Shown: positions 38,710 through 48,572, numbered from the stretch's first letter. The stretch: DNA of 64,000 bases from Pirellulales bacterium (GCA_019745975.1 JAIESQ010000045.1:62001-126000), one strand, 5' to 3'. Notes: a model not told the origin generated them from the letters alone. Program-made: numbers and translations.

Positions 38710-41700
38710 ATGCTCAATTCGATCATCGCCGCCTCGCTGAAGAACCGCATGCTCGTGCTGGCAGGCGGCCTGGTGCTGGTCTGCTACGGGGGCTACCAGG
38801 CGACGCAGTTGCCGATCGATGTCTTTCCCGATTTGAACCGGCCGACCGTCACCATCATGACCGAGGCTCACGGCCTGGCGCCCGAGGAAGTCGAAACCCT
38901 GGTGACGCTGCCGATCGAGTCGGCGATGAACGGGGCGACGAACGTGCTGCGCGTGCGCTCGGCCTCGGGAATCGGCATCTCGGTAGTATGGGTCGAGTTC
39001 GACTGGGGTACCGATATCTACGTCGATCGGCAGATCGTCGCCGAGAAACTGCAACTCGTCCGCGCCCGACTGCCCAAGGACACGAACCCCATCATGACGC
39101 CCATCAGTTCGATCATGGGCGAGATCATGCTGGTCGGTCTGCAGTCTACCGGCGCGACCAGCCCGCTCGAACTGCGGACGATCGCCGATTGGACGATCCG
39201 TCGTCGCTTGTTGGCGCTGGGGGGCATCTCGCAAGTGACCGTGATGGGGGGCGAACTGAAGCAGTATCAGGTGCTCACGTCACCGGCTCGGTTGGCGCAT
39301 TACGACATGACGTTGAACGAGCTGACACAGGCCGTGTCCCGGTCGAACGCCGTCAGTGGCGGCGGATTCCTGCTCAGCAAGAACCAGGAGGCCCTGATTC
39401 GCATCGTTGGTCGGGCCACGACGCTGGCCGACATCGAGAGCACCGTCGTGCGGCCGGGAGAAGATTTGCCCGTCACCGTGCGGCAAGTGGCCGACGTGCG
39501 GTTTGCCGGGCGGGTGCGTCGTGGCACCGGCAGCATCGGCGCGCGTCCCGCCGTGATCCTGTCCATTCAAAAGCAACCTGGTGCCGACACGCTCGCGCTC
39601 GACGAGCGCATCGCGGCGGCGCTCGACGAAATTCAGGGCACGTTGCCGCCGGACGTGAAGATTCAACAGCACATTTTCCGCCAGGCCAACTTCATCAAGG
39701 TCGCCATCGCCAACGTCCAGGAGGCGATTCGCGACGGTGCCATTTGGGTGATCGTCATCCTGTTCATCTTTCTCTGGAACTTGCGCACGAGCATCATCAC
39801 GCTGGCCGCGATTCCGTTGTCGATCATCGTGACCGTGCTGGTGTTTCGGTTGTTCGGCGTCTCGATCAACACGATGACGCTCGGCGGCCTGGCCGTGGCG
39901 ATTGGCGAATTGGTCGACGACTCGATTGTCGATATCGAGAACATCTATCGGCGACTGAAGGAAAACCGCCAACTCGCCCAGCCCGCCAACCCGCTGCGCG
40001 TGATCTATCTGGCCTCGTGCGAAGTCCGCGGCAGCATCGTGTACGCCACGCTGATTGTCGTGCTCGTCGTGATGCCGCTGTTCTCGCTGCCGGGGCTTGA
40101 GGGACGTTTGTTCGCGCCGCTCGGCTTGTCGTACGTCGTCACCTTGTTGGCCTCGCTGGGGGTCTCGCTGACGATTACGCCGGTGATGGCTTCGTACTTG
40201 CTTCCCCAGGCGAAGTTCCTGGAGCATGCGCACGATCCGTTTCTGTTGCGGTGGCTGAAACGTCTTGATGCCCGGCTGTTGCACTTTGCGCTTGGGCACG
40301 CGAAGGCGGTGCTTGCCGTGGCCGTCGTGCTCGTCGCGGCGTCGATCGCGAGCCTGCTGTGGATGGGAGGCGAATTCTTGCCGCCGTTCAACGAAGGGAC
40401 GCTCACGATCGGTGCCCAAGCGCCACCGTCGACCAGCCTGCAAGAATCGGATCGGCTCGGCACGCTCATCGAGACTTCGCTGTTGGCAGTGCCCGAGGTC
40501 ACGCACGTGTCACGGCGCACGGGGCGAGCCGAACTCGACGAACACGCCGAGAACGTCAATTTCTCCGAGATCGACGTGGGGCTGGTCGAGTCGCATCGAC
40601 CGCGGCCCGGAGTCTTCTTCGCCGTGGTCCGCGCGGTCCCTGGTCTGCATGCGTGGGGAGTCGAGCACGTCGGACGGCCGCGCGAAGCAGTGCTCGACGA
40701 CGTCCGCGACCGGCTCTCCGCCGTGCCTGGCGTGCTTTGCAACATCGGGCAGCCCATCTCTCACCGGCTCGATCACATCATGTCGGGCATCAGGGCGCAG
40801 ATTGCCGTGAAGCTGTTCGGGCAAGACCTGGCAATTCTACGCGCCCAGGCCGACGAGATTCGCGACCTGATGGCGAAAGTTCCCGGCGTCGTCGACCTGC
40901 AGGTCGAACCGCAAGTCGAAATCCCCCAGGTGCGGATCACGGTGCGCCGCGACGAGGCAATCCGCTACGGCGTCTCTCCGGCCGATGTGGCGCACGTGCT
41001 GGAGACAGCCCTGCAGGGGACCACGGTTTCGGAAGTGCTGGACGGTCAGCGGACGTTCGAACTCGTGGTTTGGTTCGATGAGCGCGCCCGCAACGACATC
41101 GACCTGATTCGTTCGACACAAATCAGCACACCCTCGAGCGCTCGCATCGCGCTGGGATCGGTGGCCGAAGTCCTGGAGACAACTGGCCCCAACACGATCA
41201 ACCGCGAGCGCGTGCTGCGGAGGATCGTGATCCAGGCCAATGCGTCGGGCCGAGATTTGCAGAGCGTGGTCGAAGATATCCAGCAAGGTGTGAAGGCGCA
41301 GGTGCTCCCCACGCTGCCGGCGGGCTATTTTGTTGAGTTTGGCGGGCAGTTCGAAGCGCAGCGCCAGGCCAACCTGCGGCTCTTGGGCTTGAGCACATTT
41401 TCGATCGCTGGCATCTTCCTGCTGTTGATCAAGGGGCTCGGTTCCTGGCGCGCGGCCGTGCAGGTGATGATCAACATTCCGTTGGCGGCGATCGGCTCGG
41501 TGCTCGCTCTCCTCCTGACGAACTGGCCCAGTGGCGAGGCGCTGTGGGCAGCGCCGTTCTGGCAATGGCCGAGAGTGTGGGTCGAGGCCACGAGCCTGTC
41601 GGTGGCGCATTGGGTCGGCTTCATCACGCTCGTGGGCATCGTCTGCCGCAACGGCATCATGATGATCTCGCACTACATCCACTTGATGCGGTACGAGGGG

Positions 41701-42018
41701 GAGAAGTTCGACGAGCAGATGATCACCCGCGGCAGCCTCGAACGGCTCGCGCCTGTGTTGATGACCGCCCTGACGGCGATGATCGGCCTGGTTCCGCTGG
41801 CCTTGGGGGCCGGCCAGACCGGCAAGGAAATCTTGCATCCGTTGGCCATCGTCGTGATCGGCGGGCTGCTCAGTTCGACGCTCTTGGATCAGCTCGTCAC
41901 GCCGGCGCTATTCTTCAAGTTCGGTCGCAAGGTGTACGAACATCGTTTCGATCAAACGGGCGATGAAGACGCGCTCTTCGCGCCGGCCCAGGTGCATGCC
42001 GGCTCCCCACCGAATTAG
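38710..42018 (+). CDS. Heavy-metal efflux RND pump (CzcA/CusA family)
   Basis: 1102 aa. Inner-membrane proton-driven pump of the HME-RND group, exporting metal cations with the adaptor encoded 45 nt upstream. It starts MLNSIIAASLKNRMLVL (ATG 38710) with the typical first helix and QLPIDVFPDLNRPTV. The fourth-helix signature reads GGLAVAIGELVDDSIVDIENIYRR, with the HME-type D and E proton-relay residues; two halves of six helices with large periplasmic loops are evident. The IGLVPLALG and GKEILHPLAIVVIGGL segments lie in the second half. Metal choice (Cu/Ag versus Zn/Co/Ni) cannot be decided from this; the His-rich neighbour favours a transition metal. Confidence 0.95.
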   Translation: MLNSIIAASLKNRMLVLAGGLVLVCYGGYQATQLPIDVFPDLNRPTVTIMTEAHGLAPEEVETLVTLPIESAMNGATNVLRVRSASGIGISVVWVEFDWGTDIYVDRQIVAEKLQLVRARLPKDTNPIMTPISSIMGEIMLVGLQSTGATSPLELRTIADWTIRRRLLALGGISQVTVMGGELKQYQVLTSPARLAHYDMTLNELTQAVSRSNAVSGGGFLLSKNQEALIRIVGRATTLADIESTVVRPGEDLPVTVRQVADVRFAGRVRRGTGSIGARPAVILSIQKQPGADTLALDERIAAALDEIQGTLPPDVKIQQHIFRQANFIKVAIANVQEAIRDGAIWVIVILFIFLWNLRTSIITLAAIPLSIIVTVLVFRLFGVSINTMTLGGLAVAIGELVDDSIVDIENIYRRLKENRQLAQPANPLRVIYLASCEVRGSIVYATLIVVLVVMPLFSLPGLEGRLFAPLGLSYVVTLLASLGVSLTITPVMASYLLPQAKFLEHAHDPFLLRWLKRLDARLLHFALGHAKAVLAVAVVLVAASIASLLWMGGEFLPPFNEGTLTIGAQAPPSTSLQESDRLGTLIETSLLAVPEVTHVSRRTGRAELDEHAENVNFSEIDVGLVESHRPRPGVFFAVVRAVPGLHAWGVEHVGRPREAVLDDVRDRLSAVPGVLCNIGQPISHRLDHIMSGIRAQIAVKLFGQDLAILRAQADEIRDLMAKVPGVVDLQVEPQVEIPQVRITVRRDEAIRYGVSPADVAHVLETALQGTTVSEVLDGQRTFELVVWFDERARNDIDLIRSTQISTPSSARIALGSVAEVLETTGPNTINRERVLRRIVIQANASGRDLQSVVEDIQQGVKAQVLPTLPAGYFVEFGGQFEAQRQANLRLLGLSTFSIAGIFLLLIKGLGSWRAAVQVMINIPLAAIGSVLALLLTNWPSGEALWAAPFWQWPRVWVEATSLSVAHWVGFITLVGIVCRNGIMMISHYIHLMRYEGEKFDEQMITRGSLERLAPVLMTALTAMIGLVPLALGAGQTGKEILHPLAIVVIGGLLSSTLLDQLVTPALFFKFGRKVYEHRFDQTGDEDALFAPAQVHAGSPPN

Positions 42019-42345
42019 AATGCGCGGGGCCTAACTAAGCGTCGGCACGCCATCGCCCACGGCACACAGGTTGGGCTAGCCAATGTCGAAACCACTTCAC
42101 TGGCGGTGCTGGCAATCGACCGCTGGCAGGCCATGAGCCGGTAGCTGGCTGACACGCCAGGCGAAGTCAGCGGCGCGGAAACGACAGCCCAAACGCTCTC
42201 GCACCACGTTCCTGGCGGCTTATCCAGCTTGCCGCGGTGCCACAAGTAAGCCCGCCTTGACGCTTCCTCAGGGCTCGTTCATACTCCCGCCCCCAAATTC
42301 GGGCTGTCAAGCGATTCTCCAAACGTCCTTGGCCGGGAGGGAACC
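42019..42345. other. Intergenic region
   Basis: About 330 bases behind the RND pump. No gene or repeat seen. The last bases carry GGGAGGG, the ribosome-binding site of the next gene; its promoter should be here. Confidence 0.4.
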
Positions 42346-43152
42346 TTGGCCACACGGCGCCAGAACGGACCGCCTGCGCGGCGCTGGCTTTCGTCGGTCG
42401 CAGTGGCGCTAGCCGTGCTTAGCGCTGCGCCGGCGGGCGCCGCCTGGCGCGACACCGTTGTGTTGCCGCCGTTTATCTGCCGCGCCGAGTTTCCGTTGGC
42501 CGAGCAAGCCTGGATCAAGGATGAGCTGACGCGGCTGTGGAGCGATGTGCGCGGCACGCTGGCGCTCGAGCCCCCGCGGCGCACGATCGACATCTATCTG
42601 TTCGGCGACGTGACAACCTATCGCCGCTATCTCGAAACCGTCATGCCAGGCGTGCCGTATCGCCGCGCGTTGTTCGTCGACGCGGGGCGCGGCGGCCGGG
42701 TCTTCGCCTATCTCAATCGCGAACTGGCGGTCGATCTGCGGCACGAAGTAACCCATGCGCTGTTGCACGCCGATCTGCACAATTTGCCGCTCTGGCTCGA
42801 CGAAGGACTGGCCGAGTACTTCGAGGCTTCCCAGCCGCGACGCACCTGGCGGCACGCCCATCTGCCGGGCATCGACGAGAACTTGCGGCAAGGGCTGGTT
42901 CCTCGCCTGGCCGCTCTCGAACAGTTGCAGGCGCTGCGTGAAATGGGGCCTGACGAGTACCGCGACGCTTGGGGCTGGGTGCACTTCCTGCTGCACGGAC
43001 CCGAGCCGGTTCACGCCGAACTGCGGCATTATCTCGACAATCTGCGCGCCGGCCGCACCGCGCCCCCTTTGAGCGCGCGGCTCGAGTCGCGGCTGCCCGA
43101 TGTCGAAGCGCGGTTTGCCACGTACTTCCGCCAGTGGGGGGAACGTCCATGA
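42346..43152 (+). CDS. Exported gluzincin-like metalloprotease
   Basis: 268 aa. TTG 42346 follows GGGAGGG with 5-nt spacing and opens a signal peptide ending at AGA. The zinc site is RHEVTHALLH (H133, E134, H137), and WLDEGLAEYFE about 16 residues later provides the third ligand (E153 or E157), the arrangement of gluzincin and DUF1570-like peptidases. It overlaps the next gene by 4 nt (ATGA), so the two are translationally coupled; a role in envelope glycan or cell-wall processing alongside that transferase is possible but unproven. Confidence 0.87.
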   Translation: MATRRQNGPPARRWLSSVAVALAVLSAAPAGAAWRDTVVLPPFICRAEFPLAEQAWIKDELTRLWSDVRGTLALEPPRRTIDIYLFGDVTTYRRYLETVMPGVPYRRALFVDAGRGGRVFAYLNRELAVDLRHEVTHALLHADLHNLPLWLDEGLAEYFEASQPRRTWRHAHLPGIDENLRQGLVPRLAALEQLQALREMGPDEYRDAWGWVHFLLHGPEPVHAELRHYLDNLRAGRTAPPLSARLESRLPDVEARFATYFRQWGERP

Positions 43153-44678
43153 CACCCTGGCACCCGTTGTGGATTACCTTTGCTGCCACGTTAGCGGCGT
43201 CGCTGCTGCTGACGCCGGTTGCGCGCCGACTGGCCATCTTGTTCGGCGCGGTCGACGCTCCCGACGGACGCCGCAAACTGCAAAAGACTCCGGTACCGCT
43301 CTGGGGTGGCGTGGCAGTCTACGCTGCTCTCTTGATCGGACTGATGGTTGCCCGCCAGACAGCTCCCGACTTGGGGCCGGCGCTGTCGCAGTTCTCGCTG
43401 GCGTTGGCGGCCGCCGCGGGCCTGGTCTGCGTCTTCGGTTGCATCGACGACGCCCGCGACCTCAAACCGCGCTTCAAGCTACTGCTGCAAATCGCCTCGG
43501 TGCTGCCAATCGTGATGAGTGGTTACTACGTCGATCGGGTCGTCGCCTTCGGTTGGCCACTCGAGCTCGGTTGGCTCGGCATCCCGCTGACGGTCTGCTG
43601 GCTTGTCGGCTGCATCAACGCATTGAACCTGCTCGACGGCATGGACGGGCTGGCGAGCGTCGTCGGCCTGTCGACCGCCGGCATGATGGCCATCCTGGCT
43701 ACCAACAGCGGCCATCCGCACGTTGCCCTGATCGCGATCGTGCTGGCCGGCGCACTGTGCGGCTTTCTTGTCTACAACTTGCCCCCGGCGAGCATCTACC
43801 TCGGCGACTCGGGCAGCATGCTGATCGGGCTGTCGATCGGCATGTTGAGCATTCAGGCCGCGCTGAAAACCTCGGCCACGCTGTCGCTCACCGTGCCGGT
43901 CGTGGCGCTGGCGATTCCGATGTTCGACACCGTGCTGGCCGTTGTGCGGCGGCGGCTCTCGGGGCGGCCGGTCGATGTCGGCGATCGCGGGCACATTCAC
44001 CACCAACTGCTCGATCGCGGACTGACCAACTGGCAGGCGCTGTGCATCATCGGGGCGCTCTGCCTGACGACGGGTGCCGCGGCCACGGCCGCTACGATTC
44101 TCCGGAATGACGCCCTGGCCTGGATCATCACCGTGGCTGTGCTCTTGTCGCTGGTCTACACGCGCTCGTTCGGGCACCACGAGTTGGCCATGCTCAAGCT
44201 CTCCGTGGCGGGGCTGTTGGCCGCGGTGCTCAATTCGCTTGTCTCGCCGGCGCGAGCCAGCGTGCGGTTAAGACGCGCCGCCGAACGGGCCGACTTCGAG
44301 CAAGCCTGGAAGACGCTCCACGAGGAGATCGCCTTGTGGCACGGCCGCCGGCTCGAACTGCGGGCCGAGCTGACCGATGGCAGCGCCGCCGTGCGAACTT
44401 GGGTGGCCACGTCGAATAAACCGTCGCAGCCGGTCACCTGGACTTTGGGCTGCGAGCTGGATTCGCCTTCGGGCAATCGCTGCCGGCTGCTGTTGACCGG
44501 CGCCGACGAACGCCGCGCCGAACCGTGGTACTTGCTGCGGCTGGCGAAGCTCTTGAAAGCATTCGCGCAACACTGGATCGATCGGCCAGAGTTGATCGCC
44601 CCGCTGACCTCGCCGGCCGCAAGTCCCGCGACGGTCCCGCTGGTGGCGCCGCAGCAACCGCGCAAGCACGCGGCCTAA
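43149..44678 (+). CDS. WecA/TagO-like polyprenyl-phosphate glycosyl-1-phosphate transferase
   Basis: 509 aa. Integral membrane enzyme that moves a sugar-1-phosphate, probably HexNAc-1-P, from its UDP form onto undecaprenyl phosphate, starting a glycan. About ten helices; catalytic CIDDARD (D100, D101), NALNLLDGMDG (N160, D163, D166), GDSGSMLIG and the HIHHQLLDRG loop are in family order. The helical core ends near residue 375; the last 130 or so residues form a soluble extension without counterpart in WecA (E. coli WecA is about 370 aa). ATG 43149 overlaps the metalloprotease stop. A 130-bp repeat lies 6 nt behind the stop codon. Confidence 0.92.
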   Translation: MTPWHPLWITFAATLAASLLLTPVARRLAILFGAVDAPDGRRKLQKTPVPLWGGVAVYAALLIGLMVARQTAPDLGPALSQFSLALAAAAGLVCVFGCIDDARDLKPRFKLLLQIASVLPIVMSGYYVDRVVAFGWPLELGWLGIPLTVCWLVGCINALNLLDGMDGLASVVGLSTAGMMAILATNSGHPHVALIAIVLAGALCGFLVYNLPPASIYLGDSGSMLIGLSIGMLSIQAALKTSATLSLTVPVVALAIPMFDTVLAVVRRRLSGRPVDVGDRGHIHHQLLDRGLTNWQALCIIGALCLTTGAAATAATILRNDALAWIITVAVLLSLVYTRSFGHHELAMLKLSVAGLLAAVLNSLVSPARASVRLRRAAERADFEQAWKTLHEEIALWHGRRLELRAELTDGSAAVRTWVATSNKPSQPVTWTLGCELDSPSGNRCRLLLTGADERRAEPWYLLRLAKLLKAFAQHWIDRPELIAPLTSPAASPATVPLVAPQQPRKHAA

Positions 44679-44684
44679 TCGCTA

Positions 44685-44815
44685 GAAGTATTTTCAGAAC
44701 TGGCGATGAACCGGCGTTGGGTGCCACTGCTAGCTCGTCTAGCAGTGCTCTATCGAACTTTGCACTGCTGGGCAAGCCAGCAGTGGCACCCCATGTGAGG
44801 TTCTGAAACTGCTTC
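44685..44815. repeat. 130-bp quasi-palindromic TA-flanked repeat, copy 2 (after the WecA-like gene)
   Basis: 131 bases, one longer than the other copies, TA borders at 44683-44684 and 44816-44817. Begins GAAGTATTTTCAG and ends CTGAAACTGCTTC; internal CTGCTAG/CTAGCAG and CTGCTGG/CCAGCAG stem-loops flank the centre. It starts 6 nt after the stop codon of the transferase gene and lies between that gene and a convergent lipoprotein gene, a position where its hairpin could end or stabilise transcripts. The extra base breaks the open frame seen in copies 1, 3 and 4. Confidence 0.88.
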
Positions 44816-44840
44816 TAGCCCTCGCTGATTCGCGCGCCGA

Positions 44841-45380
44841 TTACTGCGCGTCGCGACGGATCACTTCCATCAGCGCTGGGATCGCCGACTCGGCGTCGGG
44901 ACCGATCTGGCCAAGCGCCCGCGTCGCGCTGCGCTGCACTTCGAGATCGGCATCCTGCAGAGCCTGGATCAGCTCGGGAACCGACTTCGCAGCCTCGGGC
45001 CCCATCCGGGCCAGCGCCAGCGCCGCCAACTCACGGACGCGAGGCTGGGGATCGTGTAGTGCTTCAACGAGCGCCGGCACCGCCGTGGGACCGATGCGCG
45101 CTAGCGCATCGGCCGCGGCCTCGCCAAGCGTCGCCTCGCGCACCAGCGGCAGCGGCTGCGTCGTCGCCGAGGTCAACGCCGGCGCGGCTTCGGGGGGCGC
45201 CATCGCCAGGTCGAATCGATGGCGCACTTCGCGGATCGCTTCCGCCGTCGGATATCCCGTCGAGACCGGTTCGGTGGGACTACGTCGCAAACAGCCCGCC
45301 GACATGCCTAACAGCAAGAGCGCAACGAGCGACGCGACGGGCATGGGCCCGGCGCCGCGACCAGGTCGCAAGACGTTCAT
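44841..45380 (-). CDS. HEAT-repeat lipoprotein
   Basis: 179 aa. Signal peptide with lipobox (LLLGMSAGC; Cys about residue 30), so it is probably lipid-anchored. The C-terminal half has three HEAT/PBS-lyase-type helical repeats with the pattern DALARIGPTAVPALVEAL, LALARMGPEAAKSVPELI and RALGQIGPDAESAIPALM. Such repeats mediate protein-protein contacts. No enzymatic motif. ATG 45380; a longer frame upstream adds Arg-rich, non-signal sequence. It is divergent from the ECF sigma gene that begins 562 bases away. Confidence 0.87.
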   Translation of the reverse strand: MNVLRPGRGAGPMPVASLVALLLLGMSAGCLRRSPTEPVSTGYPTAEAIREVRHRFDLAMAPPEAAPALTSATTQPLPLVREATLGEAAADALARIGPTAVPALVEALHDPQPRVRELAALALARMGPEAAKSVPELIQALQDADLEVQRSATRALGQIGPDAESAIPALMEVIRRDAQ

Positions 45381-45942
45381 CGAAGCACCGCGAAACGGAC
45401 CAGGATATGTATAACGACGAGCGGCAATTCTCAGAATGCAACAGAGATGAGGTGGCGTCCAGCGATCAGGCCGTCGCCAACAGTTATTCTTGGTCCAAGC
45501 CCTGCCGGTTGACGGCGGGCGCCATCGTCCGCCAGGCGGCGCCGGGTTGCCCAAGTCGTTCAGGCGAGCCAGCTTTCGACCGAAAGAAGAAAATCTGGCC
45601 ACCGTTGCGCAAAACCGCGGCGGCGTGTCCGACCGCCGCGCGCCGCCGATCCTGCGGCGCCCGGCCGCGGCAATCGATTGCCTCAAACTGTTTTTTTGCG
45701 CATTCTTCTGGCGCACCCGGCGATGAAACCCGTCCCCCCATTGGCACTTGCGCGTCGTTCCGCGCCCCTCGGGCGCCCTTGTGGGGCATCTCGCTCGAAA
45801 AAACTTTCGCCGTTTAGCGGGACGAGTTACCCTCGACCGGCGTCACCTTCATGGAACGGGGAACCACGAGCCTTTTGGCGGGCCGCGTCCGCGCGACACT
45901 TCAATCAGGTTCGAGGCCAGCGAAACACCTCCCCAGGCCCCG
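45381..45942. other. Intergenic region between divergent lipoprotein and sigma-factor genes
   Basis: About 560 bases with promoters expected at both ends. No gene stands out; frames crossing it give Arg/Ser/Pro-rich products. A run of seven T (near 45691-45697) is the only striking low-GC spot. No self-type ECF promoter could be identified with confidence. Confidence 0.35.
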
Positions 45943-46449
45943 ATGGACGAAGCGGCCCTCAAGCTCGTGCAGCAGATGCTAACCCAGCAGGGGCCGGCAC
46001 TCGAACTGTACGCGCGGCAGTGGTGTCACGCGCCGGAAGACGTCGTGCAAGAGGCGCTCTTGCGGTTGGCCGAACAGCGGCCAATACCCGATCGGCCTGT
46101 CGCGTGGCTGTACCGTGCGGTGCGCCGGGGAGCGCTCAGCGCGGCTCGGGGCGATGCGCGGCGGCAACGGCACGAAACGGCGGCCGCGCTGCCTGCCGAG
46201 TGGTTCGAATGCGACGTCGGTCTGGGGCTCGACGCGGAGGTGGCCACCGCGGCGCTCGAGGAGCTCCCCTTGGCCGAACGCGAGGTGGTCGTGACGCGGT
46301 TGTGGGGAGAATTGAGTTTTCAGGAAATTGGCGATCTGGTCGGTTGCTCGTCGAGCGCCGCCCAGCGCCGGTACGTCGCGGCTTTGGCCGCGCTACGCGA
46401 AAGGTTTGGTGTGCGATGTTCCGCGACGAAGGACTGCCCGAAGAGCTGA
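45943..46449 (+). CDS. ECF-type RNA polymerase sigma factor
   Basis: 168 aa. Region 2 is seen as ELYARQWCHAPEDVVQEALLRLAEQ (DVVQE is the region 2.2 hallmark) and VAWLYRAVRRGALSAARG; region 4 as LPLAEREVVVTRLWGELSFQEIGDLVGCS, a helix-turn-helix. The linker is short. It belongs with the Planctomycetes-type ECF groups. ATG 45943 follows the region where sigma similarity begins. The next gene overlaps its end by 34 nt, marking it as a likely regulator. Target genes probably include the downstream secreted proteins, but no promoter motif could be read. Confidence 0.93.
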   Translation: MDEAALKLVQQMLTQQGPALELYARQWCHAPEDVVQEALLRLAEQRPIPDRPVAWLYRAVRRGALSAARGDARRQRHETAAALPAEWFECDVGLGLDAEVATAALEELPLAEREVVVTRLWGELSFQEIGDLVGCSSSAAQRRYVAALAALRERFGVRCSATKDCPKS

Positions 46450-47063
46450 CGGCCTTTGAGGCCGAACTGGCGGCGCTACGGCCCGTGGTGAGTCGCCTCA
46501 ACCGCGACCGGTTGATGTATCGGCTGGGCGCGCAAGTGGCGCTGGGGCGGTCGACCTCTGGTCCGTCGGCGCTGGCCGCCAATGGATTGCGTGCATCGTT
46601 GCGGCGGCCCGCCGTGTGGCAGGCGGCGGCACTCCTGATGGCCTGCAGCACGCTCGTGCTGGGCGCGCGGTTGCTGATCGCCCCGCGCTACGTCGATCGC
46701 GTCGTTTATGTCGCCCGACAGACCGGCGAGGCGACGACACGCTCGGGCGTGGTCGGCGAGAATACTCCCGTCGCAAAGAACGCTACGCCAGTTCAGGTTG
46801 CGTCGGACCCCGGCCGGCGACCGAAAGCCGTGGATCGCTGGTTACTCGCCGTGGCCACGCCCGACTATCGCTGGGCAGGCGAACTGCGGGCCAGGCCCCG
46901 CCGCGACGACAGAGACCCGAGCGCCCCAATTCTTGTTGGTCACGATTGGTCAAGCACCGCGATTGGTGCCCCGTCGGCGGTTCACGATGTCCCGCATGCC
47001 GCACAGCCGCTGCGCTGGAGTGACGAGCGCACGTGGGTAGAGCTGCTGGGTGTGAGCTACTAG
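46416..47063 (+). CDS. Membrane protein coupled to the ECF sigma factor (candidate anti-sigma factor)
   Basis: 215 aa. It overlaps the sigma gene by 34 nt in another frame. An N-terminal helical cytoplasmic segment (FEAELAALRPVVSRLNRDRLMYRLG) is followed by one membrane helix (about residues 66-88, AVWQAAALLMACSTLVLGARL) and a polar extracytoplasmic tail. There is no HxxxCxxC zinc motif, so it is not a classical ZAS anti-sigma, but the topology and overlap fit one. Many planctomycete ECF genes have such non-canonical partners. Function is therefore inferred from position. Confidence 0.8.
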   Translation: MFRDEGLPEELTAFEAELAALRPVVSRLNRDRLMYRLGAQVALGRSTSGPSALAANGLRASLRRPAVWQAAALLMACSTLVLGARLLIAPRYVDRVVYVARQTGEATTRSGVVGENTPVAKNATPVQVASDPGRRPKAVDRWLLAVATPDYRWAGELRARPRRDDRDPSAPILVGHDWSSTAIGAPSAVHDVPHAAQPLRWSDERTWVELLGVSY

Positions 47064-47135
47064 ATACGCCGCGATACGGGAGAGGCTGCGGCGGTTGATT
47101 CACTTGACATTGCACGATTGACGTGAGGCCTTCGC

Positions 47136-48572
47136 ATGCGAGCCGTAGTTTTGACAGGTGTTATCGTGTTCCTGTTCGCCCAGCCCGGCCGGGCTGCTGA
47201 CAACGAACGCGTCGTCAAGCTCACGCTGACGCCTGCCGGCCGCCCAGAGCCGGCGATGAAGTACCGGCTCTCGCCGACCGATCGCGAGCTCGTGCCCGGC
47301 AACGCCGCCGCGCTCTACTATCGCGCGATCGTGCAAATGCAGAACGACAAGCGGCAGCTAGTCGGTGAAAATATCGACAAGGACATGCAGAGCGCGATCG
47401 ATGGAATTTGGCTCGATCTACCCCCCGATCAATTTCCGCGCGCCGATGCCGCCAAGGGACTCGAGCGCTGGTCGAGCGCTCTGGCGGAAGCCGAGCTGGC
47501 GGCCCGCCGCCGCGGCGCGCAGTGGGACTTGCCCTTAAAGGAACATGGCATCCAGACACTGCTCCCCGAAGTGCAGGAAATGCGCAGCCTCGCCCGCCTC
47601 CTGGCCCTGAAAGCCAAACTCGCCTTGGCCGAAAAGAACTACGACGAAGCCGCCCGCACGCTCGAAACCATGATCCAGCTAGGGCAGCACGTGAGCGAGT
47701 CGGGCACGCTCGTGAGCTCGCTGGTCGGCGTGGCCTGCGATGCGATCGCGCTGAACGAGGCCGAATTCTGGGTCAACACCCCGGGCTCACCCAGCTTGTA
47801 TTGGGCGCTGACAGCACTGCGTAACCCGCTGATCGATATCGGTGACGGACTCGAATCGGAGCACTACTGGGTCGGCTCGGCACTGCCGTACCAGGATATC
47901 CTGGCAACCTCGGTCCTCTCGGCCGATCAAGGGCGCGAGCTGACCCGCGCCCTCGGCAACCTGATGGGTGTCGCAACCGAAGGCTCGGCGATGGAGATCA
48001 TGCCCGGGATCAAACTGCCGATTCCTCAAGACGCGATCATGCTCGTGCCGGCTCTGGCGACCTATCCCAGTGCCAAGCGCGAACTGATTGCCCGCGGACG
48101 CCCGGCCGCCGAAGTCGAGCGGATGCCGGTCGCGCAGGTGGTCGTGCTGGCTTGGGTGCAAACGTATCGCGAGCAACTTGACGAGATGGTCGCTTGGGGG
48201 CATCGCCCTTATGCCGAGTCACGGCGCGCGATCGCCCGCATCGACGAGGCCGCGGACGAGAGGAACCGCTCGCCAGCGGGTTTCTTTGCGCGGCTCTTGC
48301 TACCTGCCATCAACGCGGCGATGGGAGCCGGCGCGCGGCTCGATCAGCGCGTGGCCCTCTTGCGCACCGTCGAGGCGCTGCGGCTCTACGCCGCGGCACA
48401 CGACGGCGCGCTGCCAGCCAACTTGAAGGAAGTCACCGAAGTGCCGATCCCGCGCGATCCGGCGACCGGCGTATCGTTCGCCTACTCATTGTCCGACGGG
48501 ACGGCGACGCTCCAGTCGCGCGAACGATCGGTCTACCAACACACCATCTACGAGATCACGATTCGCAAGTAA
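47136..48572 (+). CDS. Uncharacterised exported protein
   Basis: 478 aa. Short signal peptide (MRAVVLTGVIVFLFAQPGRAA). The mature part is soluble and helical; the stretch from about residue 100 to 200 carries TPR-like segments (LARLLALKAKLALAEKNYDEAARTL). The C-terminus has FAYSLSDGTATLQS, reminiscent of pilin-like or DUF1559-type ends. No family recognised. ATG 47136 is 72 bases behind the sigma-partner gene and the DUF1559 gene follows 68 bases later, all co-oriented, so the four genes may form one regulated unit. Confidence 0.85.
   Translation: MRAVVLTGVIVFLFAQPGRAADNERVVKLTLTPAGRPEPAMKYRLSPTDRELVPGNAAALYYRAIVQMQNDKRQLVGENIDKDMQSAIDGIWLDLPPDQFPRADAAKGLERWSSALAEAELAARRRGAQWDLPLKEHGIQTLLPEVQEMRSLARLLALKAKLALAEKNYDEAARTLETMIQLGQHVSESGTLVSSLVGVACDAIALNEAEFWVNTPGSPSLYWALTALRNPLIDIGDGLESEHYWVGSALPYQDILATSVLSADQGRELTRALGNLMGVATEGSAMEIMPGIKLPIPQDAIMLVPALATYPSAKRELIARGRPAAEVERMPVAQVVVLAWVQTYREQLDEMVAWGHRPYAESRRAIARIDEAADERNRSPAGFFARLLLPAINAAMGAGARLDQRVALLRTVEALRLYAAAHDGALPANLKEVTEVPIPRDPATGVSFAYSLSDGTATLQSRERSVYQHTIYEITIRK

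Noticed and set aside
39280-40506. 408-codon frame on the minus strand opposite the RND pump
   Set aside because: Antisense shadow of a conserved gene, with no protein family character.
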